Below are positions 56,388-64,000 of a stretch of DNA of 64,000 bases, piece by piece. The position numbers and the translations under genes are program-made. The notes under the pieces were generated by a model. That model did no database searches, was not told the origin of the DNA, and was given only the letters and a program-made list of their open reading frames with translations. Source of the DNA: an uncultured Succinivibrio sp. (GTDB lineage: Bacteria; Pseudomonadota; Gammaproteobacteria; Enterobacterales; Succinivibrionaceae). Within the stretch, counting starts at the first letter, position 1. Each line of letters begins with the position of its first letter. The stretch is taken from positions 70,833 through 134,832 of the forward strand of contig CAKQDA010000003.1 of NCBI GenBank assembly GCA_934218695.1, given 5' to 3'.

Positions 56388-59300
56388 ATGACAGATAATA
56401 ACCTCTCATATATTCCCCTTCACGTTCGTTCCTGCTACTCCATCAATGACGGATTACAGAATGTAGGTGACATCGTAAAAAAAGCGGCAAAATTAGGCAT
56501 TCCTGCAATTGCTGTTACAGACTTTAACAATATGGCAGGATTTGTCAGATTTTATAACGCCTGTTACGGTGCCGGTATCAAACCAATTATGGGAGCAGAT
56601 CTTCAGGTAAAAGAAGACACAAAACCTGGAGATCCTGACAGATATTTCACTGTTACACTTCTGGCCATGGACAGACAGGGAAAGCAGAACCTGTATGATA
56701 TTTTATCTGATGCATGGATCCATACGGCAAGTCCCGATATTGCGGTGGTAGCAGCAAAAGTAGATGACCTTTGGAAATACTCTGAAGGCATTATTATGCT
56801 GAATGGATTTAGAGGTGATTTAGCTCAGTTTGTAAAAGAAGACAACAAGAAAAAGCTACAGGAAAGATTAGAACAGTACCAGAAATATTATGGAGACAGA
56901 TTCTGTTTTGAAATCACCAGAACCAATCGCGAAGGTGAAAATGATTTTGAAAACTTTGCCTTAAATTCCTGCCTTAAGTATGGTTTCTCACCTGTTGCCA
57001 CTAATGATACCAGGTTCTTACTAGGACCAAATGAGGTCCCTAAAGATGGTTTAACAGATTACTATGTACATGACATTCGAGTATCTATTCAACAGGCCGT
57101 TCAGAAAGGAAACAGAGATAACGCACGACGCTACTCACCTGAGCAGTATTTAAGATCTCCTGAGGAAATGGCAGAGATATTTGCCGATATTCCAGAGACC
57201 TTAACAAATACACGTGCCATAGCTGAACGCTGTAACGTAGAAATTGAACTCGACCACCCAAGACTACCTCGATATGACACAGGAGAATTGTCAACAGCAG
57301 ACTGTCTTAGAATGAAAGCTCATGAAGGTCTGGAGAAGAGACTTGAGTTTTTATATCCTGATCCTAAAGAGAGAGAAGAAAAACGACCTATATATGAAAA
57401 GCGTCTTGAGACAGAGCTAAACGTTATTATCACAATGGATTTCCCTGGATATTTCCTTATCGTGATGGAATTTATTCAGTGGTCTAAGGCACACGGAGTA
57501 CCCGTTGGACCAGGACGTGGTTCAGGTGGAGGTTCATTAGTAGCATACGCTCTGACCATTACGGACTTTGATCCGTTACGCTTTGATCTGCTGTTTGAAA
57601 GATTCTTAAACCCAGAACGTGTTTCAATGCCTGACTTTGACGTGGATTTCTGTCAGAGAAAAAGGTACAAGACTTTGCAGCATGTGGTCGACCATTACGG
57701 ACGAAATGCGGTATCTCAGATTGCAGCTTTCGGTACTCTGGCACCAAAGGCTGCAATTCAGGGTGTAGGAAGAGCTATTGGAGTTCCATTAGGACAGGTT
57801 CGAAGAGTTGCCTCTTTAATTCCTGACGCTCCTGGAACTGGATTTAAGGACTGTTTTGGATATGTAAAAAACGGTAAGGAAGTACCTTCGGCATCTCCTG
57901 ATTTTTTAAACTTCTACAACCAGGCAAAACTAAACGACGATAAAGAATCTATTGAGCTGATTGATGTTTCAATCAGATTGGAAGGTGTAATCAGAAGTAT
58001 TGGCAAACATGCAGCAGGTGTGGTTATTTCTCCTACAAGGATTGCAGAATTTGCACCACTTATGCTTGATTCTGATGGAAATCCTATCACTCAATATGAC
58101 AAAAAGGACGTTGAACACGCAGGATTAGTTAAGTTCGACTTCTTAGGACTAACCACATTGACCATCATCGATGATGCTAAAGAGATGATCGATGCAAAGC
58201 TGGCCAGAGAAGGTAAACCACCAATTAACATTGCAGCTATTCCTTATGAGGATGAAGCCTCATATAAGATGATTCAGGAAACAGAAACTACGGCAGTGTT
58301 CCAACTTGAATCTACAGGTATGAGAAAACTCATCGGCAAGATGCAGCCTGACCGTTTTGAAGATTTAGTGGCTTTAGTTGCGTTATACAGACCAGGACCA
58401 CTTAACAGCGGAATGGTTGATCACTTTGTAAACAGAAAACATGGAACAGAGCCTGTAAGTTACCCTCTGCCAGATGCACAGGACTTAGATCTGAAACCTA
58501 TCCTCGACTCAACATACGGCGTTATCGTATATCAGGAGCAGGTTATGCAGATTGCTCAGGTGCTAGCTGGATATTCTCTTGGTGGAGCAGATATTTTAAG
58601 ACGAGCCATGGGTAAAAAGATCCCAGCTGAAATGGCCGCACAGAGAGATGTATTCAACAAGGGTGCCCTGAAAAAGGGTAAAGATCTTAAGATCATGACT
58701 CAAATCTTCGATCAGGTTGAAATGTTCGCTGCATATGGATTTAACAAATCACATTCTGCAGCTTACGCTCTGGTCGCATGGTGGACTCTATACCTAAAAG
58801 TTCATTACCCAGCAGAATTCCTTGCAGCTATGATGACTGCTGACTGTATGAAGACAGATAAGCTGATTGCCTATATCGGTGAGTGCCACCGTTTGGGAGT
58901 TGATGTAAATCCACCTGATGTAAATATAGGTAAATTCCATTTTGGAGTTGATCTTAAAGGTAATGTTGTCTACGGATTCTCAGCTATTAAGGGAATTGGA
59001 GAAAGACTTGTTGACCATATCGTTGAAGAAAGGGAACAGAATGGTCCTTTTACAGATTTCTTTGATTTTGTGTACAGAGTAGGAACCAACTTTCTTTCAA
59101 AGGGAACATTAGAAGCCTTTGTAAAAAGTGGATCATTAGACAGCATCGGTCCAAACCGAGCAAAAATGTTAGCATCAATCCCTACAGCTTTAAAATATGC
59201 AAATCAAAAATCTGAAGATCAGGCTACAGGTCAGTTAGACATTTTCGCTCAATTGAACGACCAAAACGTAAAACCTAGCTATGTAAACTGTATGGACTGG

Positions 59301-60056
59301 TCAGATAAAATAAGACTTTATAACGAAAAACAGCTTTTAGGGCTTTATTTATCCGGTCACCCGATAGATGCATACAAGATGGAGCTTATTCAGTACTGCG
59401 GAGACGTTACCCTAAACAACATGATCCCGGGAGCTCCTGACAGTCCTAACCTTGTCACTGTAGGTGCTGTAGTAAACAATGCACTTCCTAGAATTTCATC
59501 TAAAGATGGAAATAAGTTCTACACCATGACTTTAGACGATGGAACAGCCACTTTCGATATCATGCTTTTTGGCAAAAATGCTGAAATATATGCTGAAATC
59601 GAAAAGAAAATGAACGAGAATCGTAAAAAGAAGAAGTCAACATCCTGCGATGACATAAACTCTCCCCTGATTCTGATTGTAACGGGCTACCTGTCAATGT
59701 CAGATGAAGGCATGATGAGAATGAGAGTAAAAGAAATTCATACTTTAGAGTCATTAAGAGTATTAAAAGCAAGAAAGATCACTCTAAACTTCACCAGCAA
59801 GCTTTTTGATGACAATATTATGTTCATAGATGACGTCTTAATGAGAAACAGAATTGATGTGCGTGAGGTAAACCGCGAATTAAGACAGGCTGATGATCCT
59901 AATACTGTAATTAAAGGCTGTACTCTAAACATCATTATTGACAATAAACTGCTATGCATCAGAGAAGATAAATACCGTTTTGTTCCAAGAGATGATCTTG
60001 TAGAAGGGATCAGAGACAGAGCTGGAGCGCAAAGCGTCAGAATCGGCTATGTCTAA
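56388..60056 (+). CDS. dnaE: DNA polymerase III subunit alpha
   Basis: Replicative polymerase, C family, 1222 residues (about 60 more than E. coli). N-terminal PHP domain (IPLHVRSCYSINDGLQNV, PAIAVTDFNNMAG). The catalytic aspartates lie in MPDFDVDFCQ and the third in KFDFLGLTTLT; PGRGSGGGSLVAYAL binds the triphosphate. HhH, OB-fold and C-terminal tau-binding parts follow; a Lys-rich insert NENRKKKKS lies in the OB-fold region. There is no Shine-Dalgarno directly before the ATG. The preceding TAAAAT at about 56351 may be the -10. Confidence 0.97.
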   Translation: MTDNNLSYIPLHVRSCYSINDGLQNVGDIVKKAAKLGIPAIAVTDFNNMAGFVRFYNACYGAGIKPIMGADLQVKEDTKPGDPDRYFTVTLLAMDRQGKQNLYDILSDAWIHTASPDIAVVAAKVDDLWKYSEGIIMLNGFRGDLAQFVKEDNKKKLQERLEQYQKYYGDRFCFEITRTNREGENDFENFALNSCLKYGFSPVATNDTRFLLGPNEVPKDGLTDYYVHDIRVSIQQAVQKGNRDNARRYSPEQYLRSPEEMAEIFADIPETLTNTRAIAERCNVEIELDHPRLPRYDTGELSTADCLRMKAHEGLEKRLEFLYPDPKEREEKRPIYEKRLETELNVIITMDFPGYFLIVMEFIQWSKAHGVPVGPGRGSGGGSLVAYALTITDFDPLRFDLLFERFLNPERVSMPDFDVDFCQRKRYKTLQHVVDHYGRNAVSQIAAFGTLAPKAAIQGVGRAIGVPLGQVRRVASLIPDAPGTGFKDCFGYVKNGKEVPSASPDFLNFYNQAKLNDDKESIELIDVSIRLEGVIRSIGKHAAGVVISPTRIAEFAPLMLDSDGNPITQYDKKDVEHAGLVKFDFLGLTTLTIIDDAKEMIDAKLAREGKPPINIAAIPYEDEASYKMIQETETTAVFQLESTGMRKLIGKMQPDRFEDLVALVALYRPGPLNSGMVDHFVNRKHGTEPVSYPLPDAQDLDLKPILDSTYGVIVYQEQVMQIAQVLAGYSLGGADILRRAMGKKIPAEMAAQRDVFNKGALKKGKDLKIMTQIFDQVEMFAAYGFNKSHSAAYALVAWWTLYLKVHYPAEFLAAMMTADCMKTDKLIAYIGECHRLGVDVNPPDVNIGKFHFGVDLKGNVVYGFSAIKGIGERLVDHIVEEREQNGPFTDFFDFVYRVGTNFLSKGTLEAFVKSGSLDSIGPNRAKMLASIPTALKYANQKSEDQATGQLDIFAQLNDQNVKPSYVNCMDWSDKIRLYNEKQLLGLYLSGHPIDAYKMELIQYCGDVTLNNMIPGAPDSPNLVTVGAVVNNALPRISSKDGNKFYTMTLDDGTATFDIMLFGKNAEIYAEIEKKMNENRKKKKSTSCDDINSPLILIVTGYLSMSDEGMMRMRVKEIHTLESLRVLKARKITLNFTSKLFDDNIMFIDDVLMRNRIDVREVNRELRQADDPNTVIKGCTLNIIIDNKLLCIREDKYRFVPRDDLVEGIRDRAGAQSVRIGYV

Positions 60057-60069
60057 ACTCTGTCTTTCT

Positions 60070-60786
60070 TTAATTGACAGTAAAAACGTAGCTTGATTTT
60101 GGAGAGGCAAGTTCCGTAAACTTATTTTTATCTAGTTCATAAAATGAACATGATTCTCCTTTGCAAAAGGTATACGAAAGATAAGTTTCTGCATCTGATA
60201 AGCTGTCATACTGAGATAAATTCACAGTATTTAAAAATCTGTTATTGATATTTGCAGAATTTAAAGCATCATAAGTGACTTTAGACTTTTCTATATCAAC
60301 TTTTAGTTTTTCCAGATGGGCAAGACCAAAACCAGAGAGCTTTAAAAGGCTCTCACGCATTGTCCAGAATGCAGTAAACTCTCTGAGCTGAGAATCAGCA
60401 TCGAGGTTCTTAATTAAATCCTGTTCTCCTGAAGATAAGACCTTTTCCTTTAAGTCTTCAAAACGAACTCTTTTTTTTACTGTCTCTATGTCAATACCGA
60501 TATCGAATTCTGACACTCCAAGACAAATAGTATTTCTACTGTGAGAGATATTAAAAAAAGGAAAACCTTTGTCTTTAAAAAAAGGTTTGCCCTTTTCTGT
60601 TTTTATAATGGACGGAAATGTTTTTACTGAGTAGAACTTCTCAAGCACTGAGTGTAACAGAGCTCTGCCTGCAAGATAGGTTCTAGCTCTGTTTTCACTG
60701 AAACTGTCGGCTTTATCAAAATAAGATTTATCCAAGCCACTGCTTAATCTAAAAGCATCCTCAATGGAAGATAAAACCAGCAACAT
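60070..60786 (-). CDS. 4'-phosphopantetheinyl transferase, Sfp-type
   Basis: Transfers phosphopantetheine from CoA to a carrier protein. The 238 residues include the Sfp motifs: KGKPFF, FFNISHSRN, the metal ligands Asp99 and Glu101 in GIDIE, and WTMRESLLKLSG with Glu145 and Lys149. Typical two-half fold. It follows the membrane protein by 4 nt. No polyketide, peptide synthetase or aryl polyene cluster is in the window, so its carrier-protein partner is elsewhere, or it primes fatty-acid ACP. Confidence 0.88.
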   Translation of the reverse strand: MLLVLSSIEDAFRLSSGLDKSYFDKADSFSENRARTYLAGRALLHSVLEKFYSVKTFPSIIKTEKGKPFFKDKGFPFFNISHSRNTICLGVSEFDIGIDIETVKKRVRFEDLKEKVLSSGEQDLIKNLDADSQLREFTAFWTMRESLLKLSGFGLAHLEKLKVDIEKSKVTYDALNSANINNRFLNTVNLSQYDSLSDAETYLSYTFCKGESCSFYELDKNKFTELASPKSSYVFTVN

Positions 60787-60790
60787 AGGA

Positions 60791-61324
60791 TTAACGATTT
60801 AACTTTAAGTTATCAAATAAATGTGGATTAGCCTTTTCTTCATTTTCAAATGAAGGCTCAAGTCTTTCTAAAGTAGAATTCACTCTTTTATTTTCTGATT
60901 CAAGAGTATTGAGTTCTGAATCTGACGATGAAGCATTTTCCAAAGTTGTAATTTTCTTTGAATCTGAAGCCTGAGACTGTTCTGATTTGTTCTGTTTAGA
61001 GTCATTCTTCTTTGTAAACCTATTCAGAAAAGCAACAAATGCACTTCTTATAAAATACCAGACAGTAAAGAGAACAACTCCGGCAGCGATACCATGATAG
61101 AGCTCATTCTTTTCAAAAAAAGCTGAGTCAATCCCATATTGTGACATGAGGTCTGTTGCTTTCTTAGGAAAAACAATGGCACTCCACAAAAAGATATTTC
61201 CAAGAAGAAGAGATAAAATTCCAAAACGAATACGTTTTTTTATCAGGCAACACAAAAAGCCCAAAGCAACAATTGATATACCTATTCCTGAAAAAAGAGT
61301 TTCAGCAGATGTAATATTAAGCAT
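60791..61324 (-). CDS. small membrane protein of unknown function
   Basis: I do not recognise this protein. Its 177 residues have three hydrophobic segments (about 12-27, 34-51 and 77-92), then a charged, Ser/Lys/Glu-rich cytoplasmic tail of about 75 residues. The phosphopantetheinyl transferase gene follows by 4 nt, so they form one unit. It is divergent from lgt with 57 nt between. No function can be stated. Confidence 0.7.
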   Translation of the reverse strand: MLNITSAETLFSGIGISIVALGFLCCLIKKRIRFGILSLLLGNIFLWSAIVFPKKATDLMSQYGIDSAFFEKNELYHGIAAGVVLFTVWYFIRSAFVAFLNRFTKKNDSKQNKSEQSQASDSKKITTLENASSSDSELNTLESENKRVNSTLERLEPSFENEEKANPHLFDNLKLNR

Positions 61325-61381
61325 AATTATTCTAAAATATAGTAAATTTACATACTAGATTTTACCAAACATAGGCAAAAA

Positions 61382-62173
61382 ATGTTTATCTCAACTCTAG
61401 ATCCTATAGCTTTTTCTATAGGTCCATTATCCATAAGATGGTATGGCATACTCTTCTCATTCGGTTTTATCATCGGCTACATTATTATGCAGCTGTTTTT
61501 TAAACAAAAAAAATATAACACCGAAGATCTTGATCGTCTGCTTGTATATTTATTTATCGGAACAGTAATTGGCGCAAGACTGGCCCACTGTCTAATCTAC
61601 GAGCCAGATTTCTATTTTAATCACCCTATCGAGATCATAAAAATATGGGAAGGAGGACTTGCAAGCCATGGTGGAACTGTAGGAGTGATACTGGCGGTTT
61701 TGTATTTCATGCATAAAACAAAATGGAAGTATAACTTTCTTGAGCTTGCAGACATGATTTGCGTACCTACAGCTCTTGTGTGTTCAATGATTAGAATAGG
61801 TAATTTCTTTAATTCTGAGATATTAGGCATTCCAACCAATTCAGACTATGGTGTTGTCTTTTTACGCCTGGGTGAGTCATTCCCAAGGCATCCGGCACAA
61901 CTTTATGAAGCTGTAGCCTATTTCTCGATTTTTATCCTGCTACTTGCTGTTTACCTGTATTCTAAGCGCAGACCAAATGGTTTAATATTCGGATTACTGT
62001 TCACCCTTGCTTTTATAGCTCGTTTTGCTATTGAACCGTTCAAGGAGGAGCAGGCAGATTACTCAACTCATGAAATTTTTAATGTGGGACAGTTTCTATC
62101 TATTCCGTTCATTTTATTAGGAATAGCAATAATTGTTTATTCATTTATCAAGAACAAGAAAAATAGGATTTAA
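61382..62173 (+). CDS. lgt: phosphatidylglycerol:prolipoprotein diacylglyceryl transferase
   Basis: Adds diacylglyceryl to the lipobox cysteine of prolipoproteins (such as LptM and AcrA in this window). The 263 residues include seven membrane segments. The signature RIGNFFNSEILG contains the conserved Arg and Asn, with the earlier conserved ASHGGTVGV. GlmU starts 3 nt after it. The ribosome site is weak. Confidence 0.96.
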   Translation: MFISTLDPIAFSIGPLSIRWYGILFSFGFIIGYIIMQLFFKQKKYNTEDLDRLLVYLFIGTVIGARLAHCLIYEPDFYFNHPIEIIKIWEGGLASHGGTVGVILAVLYFMHKTKWKYNFLELADMICVPTALVCSMIRIGNFFNSEILGIPTNSDYGVVFLRLGESFPRHPAQLYEAVAYFSIFILLLAVYLYSKRRPNGLIFGLLFTLAFIARFAIEPFKEEQADYSTHEIFNVGQFLSIPFILLGIAIIVYSFIKNKKNRI

Positions 62174-62176
62174 TCT

Positions 62177-63565
62177 ATGTCATTAGAAGTCATTATTCTG
62201 GCTGCTGGAAAAGGCAAAAGAATGCACTCAAAATTGCCTAAAGTTCTCCACAAAGTTGCTGATAAGCCAATGCTGGAACATGTAATCAGCACAGCAGCTT
62301 CTCTAAAACCAGAGTCCATTCACGTGGTCGTAGGTCACATGGCTGAACTAGTTGAACAGATGGTAAATGAACTTTCTGACGATCTTAAAAAGCTGATTAA
62401 GATTGATCTGCAAAAAGAACAGTTAGGAACAGGACATGCTGTATCCTGTGCCATGAGCGATATAAAAGATGGCTCTGATGTGCTGGTTCTTTACGGAGAC
62501 ACTCCATTAACTCCAGCCTCACTTCTGCAGGATCTGATCGATTCTCTGCAGGGAAAGGAAATGTCTGTGCTTACAGCTTTTTCAGATAATCCGTTTGGCT
62601 ATGGAAGAATTATCAGAAATTCCAGTGGCAATCTTCAAAAGATTGTTGAAGAAAAAGATGCTACAGATGAAGAGCGTCAGATTAAAGAAGTCAATACAGG
62701 AATGATTGTCTGCAAAGGCAAAATCTTAAAAGAGTACTTACCAAAGATTAAAAACAACAATAAGCAGGGAGAATACTACTTAACAGACTTATCAGGAATG
62801 TTAGCGTCAGAAGGAAAGGATGTTGGCATCTTAGTTGCGCCTGATTTTGAAATTCTGTCAGGAGTAAACTCAAAAACTCAGCTGTCATTTGTTGAAAGAC
62901 TATATCAGAGAAATGCAGCACAAAAACTCTTAGATGAAGGTGTAACTCTGGCAGATCCTTCAAGATTTGATATAAGAGGTTCCATAAAGTGCGGAGAAGA
63001 TGTCTTTATTGACATTAACTGTATTTTTGAAGGCAATGTAGAACTTGGAAACAACGTGGTAATTGGTGCTGGATGTGTTATCAAGAACTGCAGCATTGGA
63101 GATGGCAGCATCATTTCTCCATACACTGTAATGGAAGATTCTCAGATAAAGAAAAAAGCTACTATCGGACCTTTTGCAAGACTTCGTCCCGGTAATATTC
63201 TTGAAGATGAAGTTCACGTAGGTAATTTCGTTGAATGCAAGAAATCTCACCTGGGTTTAGGAACTAAAGCCGGTCACTTATCCTATTTAGGAGATGCTAC
63301 CATCGGTAAAGATGTAAACATTGGTGCAGGAACCATTACCTGCAACTATGATGGAGCCAATAAATTTAGAACTGAAATCGGAGATGACGTATTCATCGGT
63401 TCTGATTCACAGTTAGTTGCACCTGTCACCATCAAAAACGGTGTAACAATCGCTGCAGGCACTACCGTTACACGTCATACTCAAATGGATGAAAAAGATC
63501 TGGTGCTTACAAGATCTGAAACAAAGATTGTAAAAAAGTACGCTCGACCTCATAAGAATAAATAA
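62177..63565 (+). CDS. glmU: bifunctional UDP-GlcNAc pyrophosphorylase / glucosamine-1-phosphate acetyltransferase
   Basis: Makes UDP-GlcNAc for peptidoglycan and LPS. The N-terminal uridylyltransferase domain starts LAAGKGKRMHSKLPKVLH (G-x-G-T/K-R-M rule) and contains YGDTPL. The left-handed beta-helix acetyltransferase domain (from about 250) has hexapeptide repeats; KKSHLGLGTKAGHLSYLGD and GAGTITCNYDGANKFRT are catalytic/acceptor regions. The 462 residues match the family (456 in E. coli). AGGA lies before the ATG. glmS follows after 243 nt, the usual order. Confidence 0.97.
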   Translation: MSLEVIILAAGKGKRMHSKLPKVLHKVADKPMLEHVISTAASLKPESIHVVVGHMAELVEQMVNELSDDLKKLIKIDLQKEQLGTGHAVSCAMSDIKDGSDVLVLYGDTPLTPASLLQDLIDSLQGKEMSVLTAFSDNPFGYGRIIRNSSGNLQKIVEEKDATDEERQIKEVNTGMIVCKGKILKEYLPKIKNNNKQGEYYLTDLSGMLASEGKDVGILVAPDFEILSGVNSKTQLSFVERLYQRNAAQKLLDEGVTLADPSRFDIRGSIKCGEDVFIDINCIFEGNVELGNNVVIGAGCVIKNCSIGDGSIISPYTVMEDSQIKKKATIGPFARLRPGNILEDEVHVGNFVECKKSHLGLGTKAGHLSYLGDATIGKDVNIGAGTITCNYDGANKFRTEIGDDVFIGSDSQLVAPVTIKNGVTIAAGTTVTRHTQMDEKDLVLTRSETKIVKKYARPHKNK

Positions 63566-63808
63566 ATCTTTATTCTCTACCGTTGCATGGTCGGTATCTG
63601 GCCATGCATTTCTCATCATAAAAAAAATCATCATTCCAACTGACTTTTATCTTTTACGTTATTAGTACACGAATTTTATCTACAAACAAATTCTGATATC
63701 TGTAAACAAAAGGTAACAACAAAACAAGATCTGATACAATAACCGCAAGACAGATCAAAGATTTTCGATATGAGTCCAGGCTCATAAACATAAAGTAGGG
63801 GTTGTATT
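63566..63808 (+). promoter_or_regulatory. glmU-glmS intergenic region
   Basis: A possible hairpin GCATGG/CCATGC at 63585-63607 has a weak T tract. An extended -10 TGA-TACAAT lies at 63732-63740, about 70 nt before the glmS ATG, so glmS likely has its own promoter. I do not see the glmS ribozyme of Gram-positive bacteria. Confidence 0.45.
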
Positions 63809-64000
63809 ATGTGCGGAATTGTAGGTGCTATTGCACAACGTAATGTTTCACAAATTTTACTTGAAGGCTTATCAAGGCTTGAATACAGAGGCTATGACAG
63901 TGCAGGTATCTGTACCATTGATGACAACACCTTAAACTGCATAAAGACAACAGGTAAAGTAAAGAATCTTAAAGAAGCAGTTAAAGAAAAAGGCTGTCCT
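63809..64000 (+). CDS. glmS: glutamine-fructose-6-phosphate aminotransferase, N-terminal part
   Basis: Partial gene, first 64 codons, cut by the window end. The mature N-terminal nucleophile is Cys2 ([19 protein letters not shown]), with [12 protein letters not shown] following. GlmS makes glucosamine-6-phosphate, feeding GlmU. It uses Pgi-derived fructose-6-phosphate. Confidence 0.95.
   Translation, partial: MCGIVGAIAQRNVSQILLEGLSRLEYRGYDSAGICTIDDNTLNCIKTTGKVKNLKEAVKEKGCP

Noticed and set aside
1..64000. Prophage, insertion sequence or CRISPR array
   Set aside because: No integrase other than XerC, no transposase, no terminal repeats, and no regularly spaced repeats were seen on either strand.

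Overview
The window looks like an AT-rich chromosome segment from a gammaproteobacterium. The strongest taxonomic evidence is a class I adenylate cyclase (CyaA), HemX/HemY, LptM, YigB, IlvY, TcdA and RlhA, all with gammaproteobacterial architecture. Many neighbour pairs match a stretch of the Escherichia coli map that runs from ilv/rep/rho through cya/hem and dapF-xerC-yigB-uvrD to yihG-dsbA. Low G+C, codon use and an arabinose uptake cluster would fit the Succinivibrionaceae (Aeromonadales), but that family assignment is an inference. I see no prophage, insertion sequence, integron or CRISPR array. The content is mostly housekeeping, with accessory transport and a few odd genes.

Layout. 1-4.8 kb: 3' part of metF with a frameshift, rho (minus), a glyoxalase-fold gene and uvrD (minus). 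4.9-11.6 kb: minus-strand cluster cyaA, lptM, lysA, dapF, xerC, yigB, leading into uvrD. 11.8-14.5 kb: hemX-hemY, without hemC or hemD. 14.6-19.5 kb: ilvE, ilvD, ilvA and a small exported protein (all minus). 19.7-23.8 kb: a YihG-like acyltransferase, dsbA, a lone squalene/phytoene synthase-family gene, yciA and acrR. 24.2-28.7 kb: acrA-acrB. 28.8-33.9 kb: an orphan protein, flavodoxin, a sodium symporter and phoA. 34-40.9 kb: a sugar ABC transporter (binding protein divergent from permease-ATPase-permease) ending in araA. 41-46.5 kb: an isochorismatase-fold hydrolase, rlhA, pepT and an AbgT-family transporter. 46.6-51.6 kb: tRNA-Leu and tRNA-Arg, tcdA, an unusual primase-like protein and rep. 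51.7-54.3 kb: ilvC and divergent ilvY. 54.6-64 kb: pgi, dnaE, a phosphopantetheinyl transferase with a membrane protein, lgt, glmU and the start of glmS.

How the genes work together. Branched-chain amino acid synthesis is covered at two loci (ilvE/ilvD/ilvA and ilvC with its regulator ilvY); acetolactate synthase is not in the window. lysA and dapF handle the last steps of the diaminopimelate/lysine branch. glmU and glmS supply UDP-GlcNAc. rep, uvrD, dnaE and xerC cover replication, repair and chromosome resolution. acrRAB is a self-contained efflux operon without an outer-membrane channel gene. The arabinose cluster has two LacI-type operators in its divergent promoter region but no regulator, araB or araD nearby.

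The most unusual item is the gene at 47622-49595. It encodes a zinc-ribbon/Toprim primase core, split by a Gln/Asn-rich linker and followed by what looks like a decayed DnaB-type helicase domain. It lies 1 nt upstream of rep. Other points worth checking are the metF frameshift, hemXY without hemCD, the lone squalene synthase-like gene, a sugar ABC ATPase with no recognisable signature motif in its first half, and several strong regulatory dyads.
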